DNA from: Gammaproteobacteria bacterium
GTDB lineage: Bacteria; Pseudomonadota; Gammaproteobacteria; Steroidobacterales; Steroidobacteraceae
Direction: 5' to 3'
DNA length: 35,911 bases
NCBI GenBank assembly: GCA_027452045.1
Contig: DAIDHH010000109.1
Location: forward strand, 1 to 35,911
The notes below the pieces were generated by a model. That model did no database searches, had not been told where the DNA came from, and saw nothing but the letters and a program-made list of their open reading frames with translations. The number at the start of each line of letters is the position of its first letter. Within the stretch, counting starts at the first letter, position 1. This document shows positions 5,879 through 17,000 of this stretch, in pieces. Position numbers and translations under genes: made by a program.

Positions 5879-8755
5879 ATGCCGCGGTTTCATCGGTTCG
5901 TTCCGCTTGTGCGGATTTTGGCGTGCACTCTGGTCGTCTCACTGCTCTCTCCGGTGCTCGCCCTGGCTGACACCGCGCAATTCGCCATCAAGGCCGAGCC
6001 GCTACCGCTCGCCCTCAAGGCATTCGCGCAGCAGGCGCATATGCAGCTGCTGTACGAATATGCAATCGTGCGGGATATACGGGGTAATCCAGTCAGCGGC
6101 GTGATCGAGAAGCACGCCGCGCTCGAACAGCTCCTGCGCAACACCGGCCTCGAGGCCATATTCAGCTCAGAGAGTGCGGCGACCATTAAGCCCATTTCCC
6201 GGACCCCGCCCGGCGAGCCAGGCGCTGCCAAGTCGCCGATCCCAAGCACTAACGCCACCGACCCGAAGCAGGCGGCGAAATCGCACGCTGCAGACGGCAG
6301 GACCGCGGGCGCTGACCGCACAGATCCCGCAGCCGAGACGCCAGCAACGGCGAGCCTCGCAGCAGTCACGGACCAGACCCAAACCCTCAATGAGGTGATC
6401 GTCACCGGCGCGCCTACCTTCAGCGGCGTTTCGAGGCTCCATGCGAGCTTTTCCGTGACCACCGCGTCGCGGCAGGAGATCAAAGAAGCCAATCCGGTGA
6501 GCGTTGCCGACCTCCTGAAGCTCTCGCCCGGAATCTTTCCGGAGTCCTCGGGAGGTCAAACCGGAGCGAACATAGAGGTCGCCGGTTTTCCTTCCGACAG
6601 TGGCGCGCCGTTCGCGACGTTCGAGATGGAGGGCATGCCGTTATTTCCCAGGTGGTCGTACTTCGAGGACGCGATGTTCCGCCTCGATGACACCATCAGT
6701 CACGTCGAGATGCTGCAGGGCGGCCCATCGGTTCTCTACGGCATCGGTCAACCCGGCCTCATCGCCAACTTCCTGCTGCGGAAAGGGAGCAAAAAGCCGC
6801 ATGGCGACGTCGGCGTCACCTTCTTCTCGGAAGGGGGGGAGCGGGTGGATGCGTTCTACGGATTCCCGATCGGACACAGCGGCTGGGTCGGCAGCATCGG
6901 CGGATTCTGGCAAAAGTCGGACGGCGTTCGCGATCCGCAGTTCCCGGCCGATGAGGGAGGGCAGCTCACGGCGACGCTGTCGAGGGACTTCGACCATGGC
7001 TCGGTGATGTTCTATGCACGAGCCCTGAAGGTGCACAATCAATTCGTGACCGACACGCCGATCTACAATCCGGCGCCGGGAAAATTCTCCCCGTGGCCCG
7101 GCTTCAATCCGTTGACGGGCACCTTCGGAAGCTACGCCAACCAGCACCAGGTCTGGCAGGTGAGTCCCTGCTTCACGCCAGGGTGTACGCCCGGTACCTA
7201 CAATGCCGATATGGGCATTGGACGCGGCGCCAATATCCAGATCGTCGGCGGAAGCCTCGGCTTCGATCTCGGAAGAGGCTGGTCGATATCCAATGCTTTC
7301 CAGGGGATGATCGGCCGCGCTCCGCAGTTCGCGTTCTTCAGCACGGGACAGAATCCGGAGACCCTGGCGAGCTTCATCTCGGGCGCCGAGAGCAATTTTG
7401 TGCTGCCTCCCAATTTGACCGCGACTGCGAGGTATACGACCGGGGGCGCGGTGCCCATGAACGAGCTGGTGACCGTTCAGAACCCAGAATCCATCCTGGA
7501 GCATCCCAAGTCCATCAGCGACGAGTTCCACGTCAATAAGGAGCTCTTCTCCGGGAACACGTTGACGGCCGGCACCTACCTCGCGTTCTTCGAGCGCAAG
7601 CTGGTCGGTCACGAGGGGGCGATGCAGCTGCTGCAGGCGCAAACCAATCCGACCCCGATCGTCGTCGCGCTGAATGATGGCACGAACAATTACCAGCTGA
7701 CCGACTCCCAGGGAATCTTCTACACCCAGCCGCAATCCTGGATGGAGGATACCGAGAACTACCACGAGTCGAAGGTCGCCCTCTTCCTCACTGATAGTTG
7801 GCACATCCGGAAATGGTGGCTCAGCGGCGGCCTGCGCGAGGAGCACGATCGGCTGAATGGGTGGATCCAGAATACCTCCTCCGGAGATCTGGATGCGAAC
7901 CCCTATACGCTTTATAACAATCAGGCGCCGTATTTGGTGAGCGGGATCACCTCGGCATCGTACTCAAAGACAGCGCCATTGGCATGGACAGTAGGAGGCA
8001 CCTACGCATTCGACAACCACATGAGCACATACGTTCGTGTGAACGACGGCGTGTTCATGCCGGGATTCGATACCGTGTACTATCAACCAGACGTGCCCGT
8101 GGAAGAGATCCACAACGTGGAAGTCGGATTCAAATATCAGGCGCCGTGGGTGTTCGTCGACATCAGCGCATACCGACGCCTCTTTTCCGGCATTCCATAT
8201 CAGTTCCAGAGTCCCACCCAGACCATTAATCTGGTATACGGCTCGAGCACCAATGGCGTGGACCTGCAGGGTGTGTTGCGACCGTTCCACAACTTCTCGA
8301 TCGGCTTCGGCGCCGACTACATGGACGGAACGTACACCAACTATATCGGTTGCGTCCCGTACACGGCGCAGGATGGAAGCACTCAGTGTGGGGTCATCGA
8401 CGGCAAGCAGCTCGACCGGCAGCCGAGGTTCCAGTATCGGTTGACACCCGCCTATGTCGTGCCCATGAACTGGGGCGGAATGCGATTCTGGTTCACATAT
8501 GAGTACGTCGGGAACCGCTATGGTGATCAGCTCAATCAGCAGCCGTTGGGCAGCTATTATGATTTCGCGGTCGGTGCGTCCGCCGATATCGGGGACCACT
8601 GGTCACTGATGCTGCGAGGGACCAACGTTACCAATGAGGTAGGCATCACCGAGGGGAACGCGCGACTCTTTGGGTTTGCGAGCGGCGGTGGGGTCATTCT
8701 GGCCCGCTCCATCCAGGGGCGAGAGATGAACTTCCAGATCAAGTACCGGTTTTGA
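5879..8755 (+). CDS. TonB-dependent outer-membrane receptor with N-terminal STN signalling domain
   Basis: A 958-residue protein with a signal peptide (about residues 1-30) and an STN (secretin/TonB N-terminal) domain at about 33-100. A Pro/Ala/Thr-rich linker of some 65 residues follows. The TonB box is Asn171-Glu-Val-Ile-Val-Thr, then a plug domain (about 185-310) and a beta barrel ending in the outer-membrane-type C-terminus Lys-Tyr-Arg-Phe. STN-bearing receptors are transducers: substrate binding signals through the FecR protein to the ECF factor. The genes behind it suggest a glycan or glycopeptide ligand, not a siderophore, but the sequence alone does not fix the substrate. A purine-rich AGAGGGGGGG precedes the ATG. 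An intergenic gap of about 83 nt with a terminator-like hairpin separates it from fecR. Confidence 0.93.
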   Translation: MPRFHRFVPLVRILACTLVVSLLSPVLALADTAQFAIKAEPLPLALKAFAQQAHMQLLYEYAIVRDIRGNPVSGVIEKHAALEQLLRNTGLEAIFSSESAATIKPISRTPPGEPGAAKSPIPSTNATDPKQAAKSHAADGRTAGADRTDPAAETPATASLAAVTDQTQTLNEVIVTGAPTFSGVSRLHASFSVTTASRQEIKEANPVSVADLLKLSPGIFPESSGGQTGANIEVAGFPSDSGAPFATFEMEGMPLFPRWSYFEDAMFRLDDTISHVEMLQGGPSVLYGIGQPGLIANFLLRKGSKKPHGDVGVTFFSEGGERVDAFYGFPIGHSGWVGSIGGFWQKSDGVRDPQFPADEGGQLTATLSRDFDHGSVMFYARALKVHNQFVTDTPIYNPAPGKFSPWPGFNPLTGTFGSYANQHQVWQVSPCFTPGCTPGTYNADMGIGRGANIQIVGGSLGFDLGRGWSISNAFQGMIGRAPQFAFFSTGQNPETLASFISGAESNFVLPPNLTATARYTTGGAVPMNELVTVQNPESILEHPKSISDEFHVNKELFSGNTLTAGTYLAFFERKLVGHEGAMQLLQAQTNPTPIVVALNDGTNNYQLTDSQGIFYTQPQSWMEDTENYHESKVALFLTDSWHIRKWWLSGGLREEHDRLNGWIQNTSSGDLDANPYTLYNNQAPYLVSGITSASYSKTAPLAWTVGGTYAFDNHMSTYVRVNDGVFMPGFDTVYYQPDVPVEEIHNVEVGFKYQAPWVFVDISAYRRLFSGIPYQFQSPTQTINLVYGSSTNGVDLQGVLRPFHNFSIGFGADYMDGTYTNYIGCVPYTAQDGSTQCGVIDGKQLDRQPRFQYRLTPAYVVPMNWGGMRFWFTYEYVGNRYGDQLNQQPLGSYYDFAVGASADIGDHWSLMLRGTNVTNEVGITEGNARLFGFASGGGVILARSIQGREMNFQIKYRF

Positions 8756-8861
8756 CGGTGCGCCCGGGAATCACGAGCGTCAAGTGACGGACCGGACTTG
8801 CGCAGACCGGAGAGGTTGCATCGCTCACCGGAGCGGAGAGTCATGCCCCTGAATCGCTTCC

Positions 8862-11024
8862 ATGGCTAGCGGGCAAGATCGGGCGCCGTGCCCTCATCGA
8901 TGCGGCGTCGCCTGCAGGACCCGGCAGCGTGGGCTGTGCATCAGCGCCAGGGAAGGCCGCGCGCGGCGTCTCTCCTCCGTACGGTCTCTGGGCGTGGTGC
9001 TGCTGGTATTTGCTCTCGGAGTCGGAGCGGCCAGCTCCTCGCGGGCCAACGAGCGTGTGACTGTCGGCCCACGCGCGTACTTTGACGTGCTCGACATACA
9101 CGGATCGCCAGCGTCTGCGCAAGACCGGTCCTTCAACATCTTTTTCGATGCGGGTGCGTGGCAGGGATATAGCCTGCCGCCCGAGGGAGATGGCACGACG
9201 GGCTTCATCGGGCCTTTCGTCCATAGCTGGGGCAGTGGCAGGTGGGCTGGAAAGCGATTCGCGCTGCTTTCGCTTCGGACCGGTATCGGTCATGTCCCGA
9301 TCGTGCTGAGGCAGGTCTCTTCGCATTCAGCACCGGGCTACCTGGTGAGACGCTTCGCCGCACCTCACCTGGCGGTCGGCGAAACCCTTTTTTACGCTGA
9401 TTCGTGGAGCGCTGTAGTCAGGATTTCCCTGACCTCGAGTGAGGGACAGTCGATCACCGTCGCTATCGGCGGGCGGGACATGCGTGGAACAGCGCCCGAT
9501 CAGGTCGTCGACGGTGGCGACGTCGTGCAGCGACTGGCGGACTCCGGCTGGGAGCTCGTGACGCAATTGCAAGCGTCGAACGAGGCGACAAGGAGTGTCA
9601 CAGCCTCTGGGAGGGATTATCGCATCGCGCTGAGCCAGCCGGTGCGTTTGAGCGCGCACCACACCACGGTCGTTTATGTTGTCCAGAGCCTGCTCGACCA
9701 TGCGCCGGCTGCACGGGTCCCTCCCATTGACCTCGCAACCGCCTGGAGGCGCGATCGTGAGCGATGGGCCAGCTACCTGCGAGCCGCAAGCGCAGCGCAT
9801 TTGCGAGGGTTGCCCGATGAGACCGCGCGGCGTGTCGTGGTCAAGGCCATGGAAACCCTGCTGGGAAACTGGAGGGCACCCCGCGGAAGTCTGCACCACG
9901 CGGGCGTGATTCCGTCCTACTCCAATCCTGACTTCAACGGGTTCTGGGCTTGGGACTCCTGGAAACACGCCGCCGCGCTCGCCGTGTTCGCGCCGAGACT
10001 CGCGCGCTCACAGATGCGGGCGATGCTCGATTATCAAAAGCCCGACGGCATGATCCCCGACTGCATCTTCATCGACAAAGCGGCCGACAACTGGCGGGAC
10101 AGCAAGCCGCCGCTGGCCACCTGGGCGGCGTTGCGGATCTACCGGGTGAGCGGTGATAGAGCCTTTCTCGAGGAGCTGTATCCGCAGCTCGTACGCTATC
10201 ACGACTGGTGGCTCAGGAAGCGCGACCACGCGCATGATGGACTGACCGAGTACGGATCAACGGACGGGACAGCGACGGCCGCGAAATGGGAAAGCGGCAT
10301 GGATAACGCGGCCCGATTCGATCACATCAGGATGCTCAGGAACGGAAAAGGCGCCTGGTCGATCGACCAGGAGTCGGTCGACCTTAATTCTTACCTTTAC
10401 AGGGACGCCGTGGAACTTGCGCGGATGGCGAGTATCCTGGGCAAGCCTCGGGACCAAGCCCGCTGGCTGAGGCGCGCCGCGTCGATCAAAGCGAAGATGC
10501 AGTCGCGGTTTTTCGATGAGAAGCTCGGCTACTTCTTCGACGTGAGGCTCTCCACCGGCCGGCCCGTCACCACCTATGGCCCGGAAGGGTGGATTCCATT
10601 GTGGGCTGGCGCCGCAAGCCAGCGCGAGGCGAATGCGGTGGCGCGCGTGATTCGCGATCCACGCAAGTTTGCAACGTTCATGCCCTTCCCCAGCCTCGCC
10701 GCCGATGATCCTCGGTTCTCACCCGTCACCGGGTATTGGCGCGGTCCGGTATGGCTGGACCAGGCCTATTTCGGTGTCGAGGGTCTGCTGCGGTACGGCC
10801 ATGACCGCCTGGCCGAGCGCCTGGCGCTGCGCCTGGTTCTCCATGCGAAAGGACTGACAGGGGATGCCCCGATCTATGAGAACTACGATCCGCTGACCGG
10901 CGTCGGCTATCAATCGCGGAACTTCAGCTGGTCCGCCGCGAGCTACATACTGCTGCTGCTGAGGCACCGGGCACCCGCGGGAACGGAGTCGTCGCGGGAT
11001 CCCAAGGGGAGGGTCACTCGATGA
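8862..11024 (+). CDS. Exported trehalase/GH63-like (alpha/alpha)6 glycosidase
   Basis: A 720-residue protein with a late hydrophobic segment (about residues 42-58), probably a signal peptide behind an over-long N-terminus; no better in-frame start is visible. Residues 60-270 look like an N-terminal beta domain. The rest is an (alpha/alpha)6 barrel of the GH63/GH37 type: F-W-A-W-D-S-W-K-H, then W476-E-S-G-M-D481-N with Asp481 as the likely general acid, W-R-G-P-V-W, and E673-N-Y-D-P-L-T-G with Glu673 as the likely base. The last motif and the following N-F-S-W-S-A-A resemble the bacterial GH63 enzyme YgjK more than true trehalases. It probably removes a terminal alpha-glucose in the periplasm. 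The stop overlaps the next start (ATGA). Confidence 0.82.
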   Translation: MASGQDRAPCPHRCGVACRTRQRGLCISAREGRARRLSSVRSLGVVLLVFALGVGAASSSRANERVTVGPRAYFDVLDIHGSPASAQDRSFNIFFDAGAWQGYSLPPEGDGTTGFIGPFVHSWGSGRWAGKRFALLSLRTGIGHVPIVLRQVSSHSAPGYLVRRFAAPHLAVGETLFYADSWSAVVRISLTSSEGQSITVAIGGRDMRGTAPDQVVDGGDVVQRLADSGWELVTQLQASNEATRSVTASGRDYRIALSQPVRLSAHHTTVVYVVQSLLDHAPAARVPPIDLATAWRRDRERWASYLRAASAAHLRGLPDETARRVVVKAMETLLGNWRAPRGSLHHAGVIPSYSNPDFNGFWAWDSWKHAAALAVFAPRLARSQMRAMLDYQKPDGMIPDCIFIDKAADNWRDSKPPLATWAALRIYRVSGDRAFLEELYPQLVRYHDWWLRKRDHAHDGLTEYGSTDGTATAAKWESGMDNAARFDHIRMLRNGKGAWSIDQESVDLNSYLYRDAVELARMASILGKPRDQARWLRRAASIKAKMQSRFFDEKLGYFFDVRLSTGRPVTTYGPEGWIPLWAGAASQREANAVARVIRDPRKFATFMPFPSLAADDPRFSPVTGYWRGPVWLDQAYFGVEGLLRYGHDRLAERLALRLVLHAKGLTGDAPIYENYDPLTGVGYQSRNFSWSAASYILLLLRHRAPAGTESSRDPKGRVTR

Positions 11025-14000
11025 CAGAGCCGCACGAAGCAAAGCCCTGGCCGACGAGCGCGGTCGAATCGCTCGCCAGCAGACTTTACGGTCTCACGGT
11101 CCAGGCGCGAGCACTGCCGAGCGAGTACGACCAGGTATTCAGGCTCGTCACCCAGGATGGCGGGTCCTTCATCATGAAGGTGATGCATCCGTCCCGGGAC
11201 GAGGCGTTCGTCGAGATGCAGTGTCGCGCGCTGCAGCATCTGGCCCGGACGGCGCCCGACATCGAGCTCTCGCGGGTGATCCCCTCCAAAACGGGAGAAG
11301 CGCTCACCAGGGTCCGGTACGCGGAGGGCGATGAGCGGCTCGTCTGGGTGCTGAGCTACGTGCCTGGGAAGCTTCTTTTCGAGGCGCGGCCGCATGCGCC
11401 CGGGCTCTTCGAAGCCCTCGGCGAGGTCCTGGGCGCGGTGGACCGGTCACTCAACGACTTCCGTCACCCGGCGGCCAGGCGGGAGCTCAAATGGGATCTG
11501 TCCGCCGCGATGTGGATTCGAGAGCAGATCCCGGTCATCGAGGATCCCGCACGCCGCGCGCTGGTTGCGCACGCGGTCTCACGCTACGAGACCCACGTCG
11601 TGCCTCAGCTACCGGTCCTGCGCAGGAGCGTGATCTACGGCGACGCCAATGATTACAACGTGCTCGTTCGGTGGGAAGCTGGCGAGGCACGCGCCTCTGT
11701 CGGCCTGATCGACTTCGGCGACATGCACGAGGGGATCACGGTGGCCGAGCCCGCGGTCGCCGCCGCCTACGCCCTGCTGGGAGAGGACGACCCCCTATGG
11801 CCCGCGGCGTCGATCGTCGCCGGCTATAACCGCGTCGTGCCCCTGGAAGAGCGCGAGCTGCGAGTGCTGTTCCCTCTCATCGGGATGCGGCTCGCGGTCA
11901 GCGTCGTCAATTCCGCGCTCGCCAAGCGCTCGGGGGCTGCCGATCCATACCTCAGCATTTCGGAGGCGCCGGCCTGGGCGGCGCTCGAGCGTCTGTGCGC
12001 GGTGCATCCGCGATTCGCCCACTGCGTATTTCGCCACGCGTGCGGCCTCGATCCCGTACCCGCCGCCGGCCGCTTGGCGACCTGGCTGGCGCGTCACCGC
12101 CAGGAAATGGCGCCGATCGTGGATGTCCCTTTCACCAAAGCCACGCCGCAGGTGATGGATCTCGGGATCGGCAGCGAGCTTCTGGGTGCGGATCCAGAGC
12201 GCTCTCAAAATCCGGCTCGTGGCAGGGTCGTCTCTCAGGAACTGCGTCGCGTGGGCAGCTCTCTCGGAATCGGCCGTTACGATGAGGCGCGATTCACGAC
12301 TGCCGCGCATCGATGCATCGGGAGCGAATACCTGGTTGGAGGGGCGCAGAGCGTCCATATCGGCCTCGACCTGTTCGCGGCCGGTGGGGCGAATGTGAGG
12401 GCCTGCCTCGATGGAACCGTGCACCACGTCGCTGGTGCCGTCGAAGGAGGCGACGCCGAGACCACCGTGATCATCCGGCACGAGTGCGGCGATGCCGGAC
12501 CGCTGTTCACGGTCTACCGTCACCTCTCCCCGGAGAGCAGTTCACAGCTCAGAGCAGGACAACGCGTGGATCGCGGACAGGTCATCGGCAAGATCCCCTG
12601 TATCGACGCCACTACGAGCGCGCCGACCCACCTGCACTTCCAGCTCGCCGTCGATCTGCTGGACCGAAACGAAGGCCTTCCCGGCATGGTGTCTGTCGCC
12701 TATCGAGAGGTATGGAAGGCGCTGTCGCCGGATCCGAATCTGATCCTTGGCATCGCATCCGAGCGCATCCCCCCGCAGTGGTCCTTTGAGGAGACCCTCG
12801 AGCATCGACGGGAGCTGCTAGGGGGGAATCTCAGTATCTCGTACCGAAGGCCGCTCAAGATCGTTCGGGGCTGGCGGCAGCACCTCTACGACGACACGGG
12901 ACGTGCGTATCTCGACGTGTTCAACAACGTGCCACTGGTGGGACACGGCCATCCCCGTGTCACGGAGGCCGTGTGCAGGCAGCTCGGCCTGCTGAATACG
13001 AACACCCGCTACCTGCACGACACCATCCTGCGCTACGCCGAGCGCCTCGTCGCGCTATTACCCTCACCCCTTCGGGTCTGCTACTTCGTGAATTCGGGAA
13101 GCGAGGCGAATGAGCTCGCGATCCGGATGGCACGCACTCACACCCGGGCCGACGATGTGGTCGTACTGGAGAACGCCTATCACGGCAATACCGGAACGGC
13201 CACGGATATCAGCCCGTACAAGTTCAACGGTCCCGGTGGCGGCGGCCGAAAGCCCTGGGTCCACGTGGCACCGATCCCGGACGACTACCGCGGCCCCTAT
13301 CGCCGCGGTGAGCCCGATCTCGCGAAGCGCTATGCGCGGCAGGTAGCGCAGCTTTTAGACGAGATGAGATCCCAAGAGCGCTCTCTCGCGGCCTATATCG
13401 CCGAGAGCGTGCCGAGTGTCGGAGGACAGGTCTTTTTCCCGGAGGGCTACCTTGCCGAAGTCTACGGGCTCATTCGCGCAGCGGGCGGCCTCTGTATCGC
13501 CGACGAGGTTCAGGTGGGGTTCGGCCGGCTCGGCAGCCACTTCTGGGGATTCGAGACCCAGAGCGTGGTACCGGACATCGTGGTTCTGGCGAAGCCGATC
13601 GGAAACAGCTTCCCGCTCGCTGCGGTGGTCACGACACCCGAAGTGGCGGCATCGTTCCACAACGGGATGGAGTTTTTCAGCACCTATGGCGGAAATCCCG
13701 TCTCGTGCGCCGCTGGCCTCGCGGTGCTTGATGTGGTGAGGGATGAGAATCTGCAGGCCAACGCGGCTCACATCGGCGGTGATCTCAAGCGGCGATTGAC
13801 CGAGCTCGCAACGCGGCATCCGCTGGTGGGCGATGTCCGTGGCCTGGGACTCTTTCTCGGGGTCGATCTGGTGACCGATCGCGAGACTCGCGATCCGGCG
13901 ACCTTGCGGGCGAGCCACATCGTCAACCGCTTGCGGGAGCGGGGAGTTCTGGCGGGCACCGACGGTCCGTTTCACAACGTGATCAAGCTGAGGCCCCCTC

Positions 14001-14077
14001 TGGTGCTCTCCCGAGCAGACGTCGACCTCTTTGTCGCGACGTTGGATGAGGTGCTGAGCGAAGACATGCCATCGTGA
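11021..14077 (+). CDS. Tri-domain fusion: APH-type kinase, M23/LytM domain, class III PLP phospho-lyase/aminotransferase
   Basis: The 1018-residue protein has no signal peptide and is probably cytosolic. Residues about 20-330 are an aminoglycoside-phosphotransferase-fold kinase with Y206-G-D208-A-N-D-Y-N213 and I-D231-F-G-D. Residues about 420-560 are an M23/LytM domain with the full zinc set His446, Asp450, His537 and His539. Residues about 600-1015 are a class III PLP enzyme with N691-S-G-S-E-A-N, D828-E-V-Q-V-G-F-G-R and PLP lysine Lys858. By family, the kinase resembles hydroxylysine kinase and the C-terminal part resembles ethanolamine-phosphate or 5-phosphohydroxylysine phospho-lyase. 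Phosphorylation followed by phospho-elimination is therefore a likely two-step reaction. It overlaps the genes on both sides. The M23 domain in a cytosolic enzyme is odd. Confidence 0.88.
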   Translation: MTEPHEAKPWPTSAVESLASRLYGLTVQARALPSEYDQVFRLVTQDGGSFIMKVMHPSRDEAFVEMQCRALQHLARTAPDIELSRVIPSKTGEALTRVRYAEGDERLVWVLSYVPGKLLFEARPHAPGLFEALGEVLGAVDRSLNDFRHPAARRELKWDLSAAMWIREQIPVIEDPARRALVAHAVSRYETHVVPQLPVLRRSVIYGDANDYNVLVRWEAGEARASVGLIDFGDMHEGITVAEPAVAAAYALLGEDDPLWPAASIVAGYNRVVPLEERELRVLFPLIGMRLAVSVVNSALAKRSGAADPYLSISEAPAWAALERLCAVHPRFAHCVFRHACGLDPVPAAGRLATWLARHRQEMAPIVDVPFTKATPQVMDLGIGSELLGADPERSQNPARGRVVSQELRRVGSSLGIGRYDEARFTTAAHRCIGSEYLVGGAQSVHIGLDLFAAGGANVRACLDGTVHHVAGAVEGGDAETTVIIRHECGDAGPLFTVYRHLSPESSSQLRAGQRVDRGQVIGKIPCIDATTSAPTHLHFQLAVDLLDRNEGLPGMVSVAYREVWKALSPDPNLILGIASERIPPQWSFEETLEHRRELLGGNLSISYRRPLKIVRGWRQHLYDDTGRAYLDVFNNVPLVGHGHPRVTEAVCRQLGLLNTNTRYLHDTILRYAERLVALLPSPLRVCYFVNSGSEANELAIRMARTHTRADDVVVLENAYHGNTGTATDISPYKFNGPGGGGRKPWVHVAPIPDDYRGPYRRGEPDLAKRYARQVAQLLDEMRSQERSLAAYIAESVPSVGGQVFFPEGYLAEVYGLIRAAGGLCIADEVQVGFGRLGSHFWGFETQSVVPDIVVLAKPIGNSFPLAAVVTTPEVAASFHNGMEFFSTYGGNPVSCAAGLAVLDVVRDENLQANAAHIGGDLKRRLTELATRHPLVGDVRGLGLFLGVDLVTDRETRDPATLRASHIVNRLRERGVLAGTDGPFHNVIKLRPPLVLSRADVDLFVATLDEVLSEDMPS

Positions 14078-17000
14078 TGCCCGTGTGGCGCCACATCATG
14101 ACTGGGCGCCCGAAACTGTGGACGGAGGACTCATTGGCCAAGATTTCGCGATTATCCAACCGCGCGCCGCGAAGCGCGGGAGCATCAATAGTCCGGGCGG
14201 CAGTCATGATAGGCATGCTGGCACTCCTGCCATGCTGGCGCGTGGCCCATGCCCGGGTGCCACTCTCGAGCGGGAAGGCCGCCGACGCGCCCCAGCGTCA
14301 CACGATCACGTTCGACCGCTACTCGCTCAAGATTGACGGCAGGCGAACCTACATCTGGTCTGGATCGTTCCACTACTGGCGGCTGCCGAGCCCGAGCCTG
14401 TGGGAGGACATCCTTCAGAAGATGAAGAGCGCAGGCTTCAACGCGGTCACCATGTACTTCTCGTGGGGATACCACTCTCCCAGGAAGGGGGTCTATGACT
14501 TCTCCGGGGTGAGAAACGTCGATCGAGTGCTCACTGATGCGCAACAGGCCGGGCTCTACGTGATTGCGCGTCCGGGGCCGTATATCGAGGCGGAAAGCAA
14601 TGCTGGAGGGCTGCCGGGCTGGACGACGACGATCAAAGGGATGTCGCGATCGACGGCGCCGGACTACACCGCGGATTACCGCCAATGGCTGTCGCATATC
14701 GATGCCATCCTCGCCAGGCACCAGCTGACCAACGGGGGCGGGACGGTCATCCTCTACCAGCCGGAAAACGAGTTCTACGACGGGTCCAATGCGGGACGGG
14801 CGTACATGCAGGCCATCGAGACGAAAGCCCGGGCTGACGGAATCACCGTCCCCTTCATCGGAAACGACGACGGTACCTTCGCCACTGGGGTCGGCGCGGT
14901 CGACCTTCCCGGTTACGACTCCTACCCGCAGGGCTTTGATTGCTCCCACCCGCAGGTCTGGAATCCCGGCCGCGATTTCAGCGCGCAGCGACTCGCGCAG
15001 AAGAAGAGCCCGCTCTATTTCCCGGAATTCCAGGGGGGATCCTTCGACCCCTGGGGAGGCCCCGGATATGCGGCCTGTCGTCGCCTCACAGGAGCTCGAT
15101 TCGAGCGCGTGTTCTACGAAGCGAACATCGCCGCCGGCGCGACCCTGCAGAACTTCTATATGACCTTCGGCGGCACGAGCTGGGGGTGGCTGGCCTATCC
15201 CGGCGTGTACACCTCCTATGATTACGGAGCGGCGATCAACGAGAGCCGGCAGCTGACGGCGAAGTATTACCAGCAAAAACTGCTCGGGTACTTCGTTCAC
15301 GTGGTCAAGCCACTGACGGATACCGTACGGCTCGCGGTCAGGCAACCTACGAATAAGTCGCTGCGATTGGACGGGCGCGCGAATCCAATTCACGGTACTC
15401 GCATCTACATTTTACGTCATGCCGATTTGACGTCGAACGCGATCGATACCTCTCACATCTGGATCAGTCTGCCCGATGAATCAGCCTCGCAGAAAGGCGG
15501 CCCGCGAGGAAGCCGCCGCGTGCTCATTCCCCAGAAGCCGGGAACCGATATCACCCTCGATGGCCGCGACTCGAAAATGCTCCTGGCTCATTACCGCTTT
15601 GGGCACCAGAGGATGGTGTATTCCACCTCGGAGTTAATGACCGATATCGCGCGCAAGCATCACGATGTGCTCGTGCTCTATGGAGAGCCGGGCAGCGACG
15701 GGGAAACCGTGTTCCAGTATCGCGATAGACCGAAGGTGGATGTGCAATCGGGTCGCGTGCAGGCGCACTGGGACGCGACGAGCCGGCAGCTGCAGCTCGA
15801 CTACGTGCACGATGGCTTCACCAGAGTGAAGATCGCAGAGAACGGCCGCGAGCTGCTCCTGCTCATAGGCACCCCGCAAGTCCTACGGAACCTCTGGCGG
15901 CTCGGCGCGCGCTCGAGCGCCGTACTCGTGGCCGGTCCTCATCTAGTTCGTACCGCGACACTGAAGCCGGCTTCGGGCCGCCCAGCGCTCGTAGCCCTCA
16001 CGGGAGACACCGACAAGCCGACGCGGATCGAGGTCTATGCGCCGGCGGGCATCGAGCGGGTCTCGTGGAACGGAAAAGACATCCCCCTGACCCGAACCGG
16101 CTCGGGGAGCCTGATCGGGAGGCTACCCGGTCCGCAGCCCGTAGCCGTTCCCCAGCTCACCCAGTGGAAGCGCAAAGCCGGGGCGCCCGAGATTGCGCCC
16201 GGGTTCGACGATTCGGCGTGGAAGAAGGCCGATCATCGCTCGACGAACAATCCCTTCTGGCACGGCACGGAGCCGGTGCTAGACGCGGACGACTACGGAT
16301 TTCACCAGGGAGATGTGTGGTATCGCGGCCACTTCATCGCGACCGGCAAGGAAAAAGGGGTGTTGTTGACCGCGGGAACGGGCGCTGACGGAGTGTTCAC
16401 CGCATGGTTGAACGGCCATTACCTCGGCCGGGGTGCGAGCGGCCGCTATATGGACGATAGCCAGTACTTCAACATCGATCGCTCCCGTCTCGCGGTCGGA
16501 AAGGACAATGTCATTTCCGTTTTGATCGAGAACATGGGGCACGAGGAGAACGATGACTCGAACAATGCATACAAGGAGCCGCGAGGCCTGATCTCGGCTT
16601 CCTTGATAGGATCCCATGCCGCGCTGAGCTGGCGCATCCAGGGCAACCGCGGCGGGGAAACCCCGATCGACCCGGTGCGCGGCCCGTACAACAGTGGAGG
16701 CCTTTACGGGGAGCGCTTTGGCTGGTCCTTGCCCGGCTATCCGGATGCCGCCTGGCGCAAAGTGACCCTGCCAAACCGGATCGATCATCCTGGAGTCGAA
16801 TGGTACCGCACGACGTTCGAGCTCCATGTACCGGCCGATCAAGACGTCCCGATGGCGCTGAAGATAACGGATGACCCGCTGCGCCACTATCGCGCGCTGA
16901 TCTTCGTCAATGGCTGGCAGTTCGGGCGCTACATCAATGCTCTGGGTCCACAGCACGTTTTCGTGCTACCCCCCGGGATACTGAACCCGCATGGGCTGAA

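Noticed and set aside
6641-7846. A 401-codon minus-strand frame inside the TonB receptor gene
   Set aside because: The receptor frame is intact and recognisable throughout, and the antisense frame has no domain.
8862-11024. True periplasmic trehalase (treA)
   Set aside because: The gene has an extra N-terminal beta domain and an E-N-Y-D-P-L-T-G motif more like GH63 YgjK, and lacks the full trehalase signatures, so I kept the broader call.
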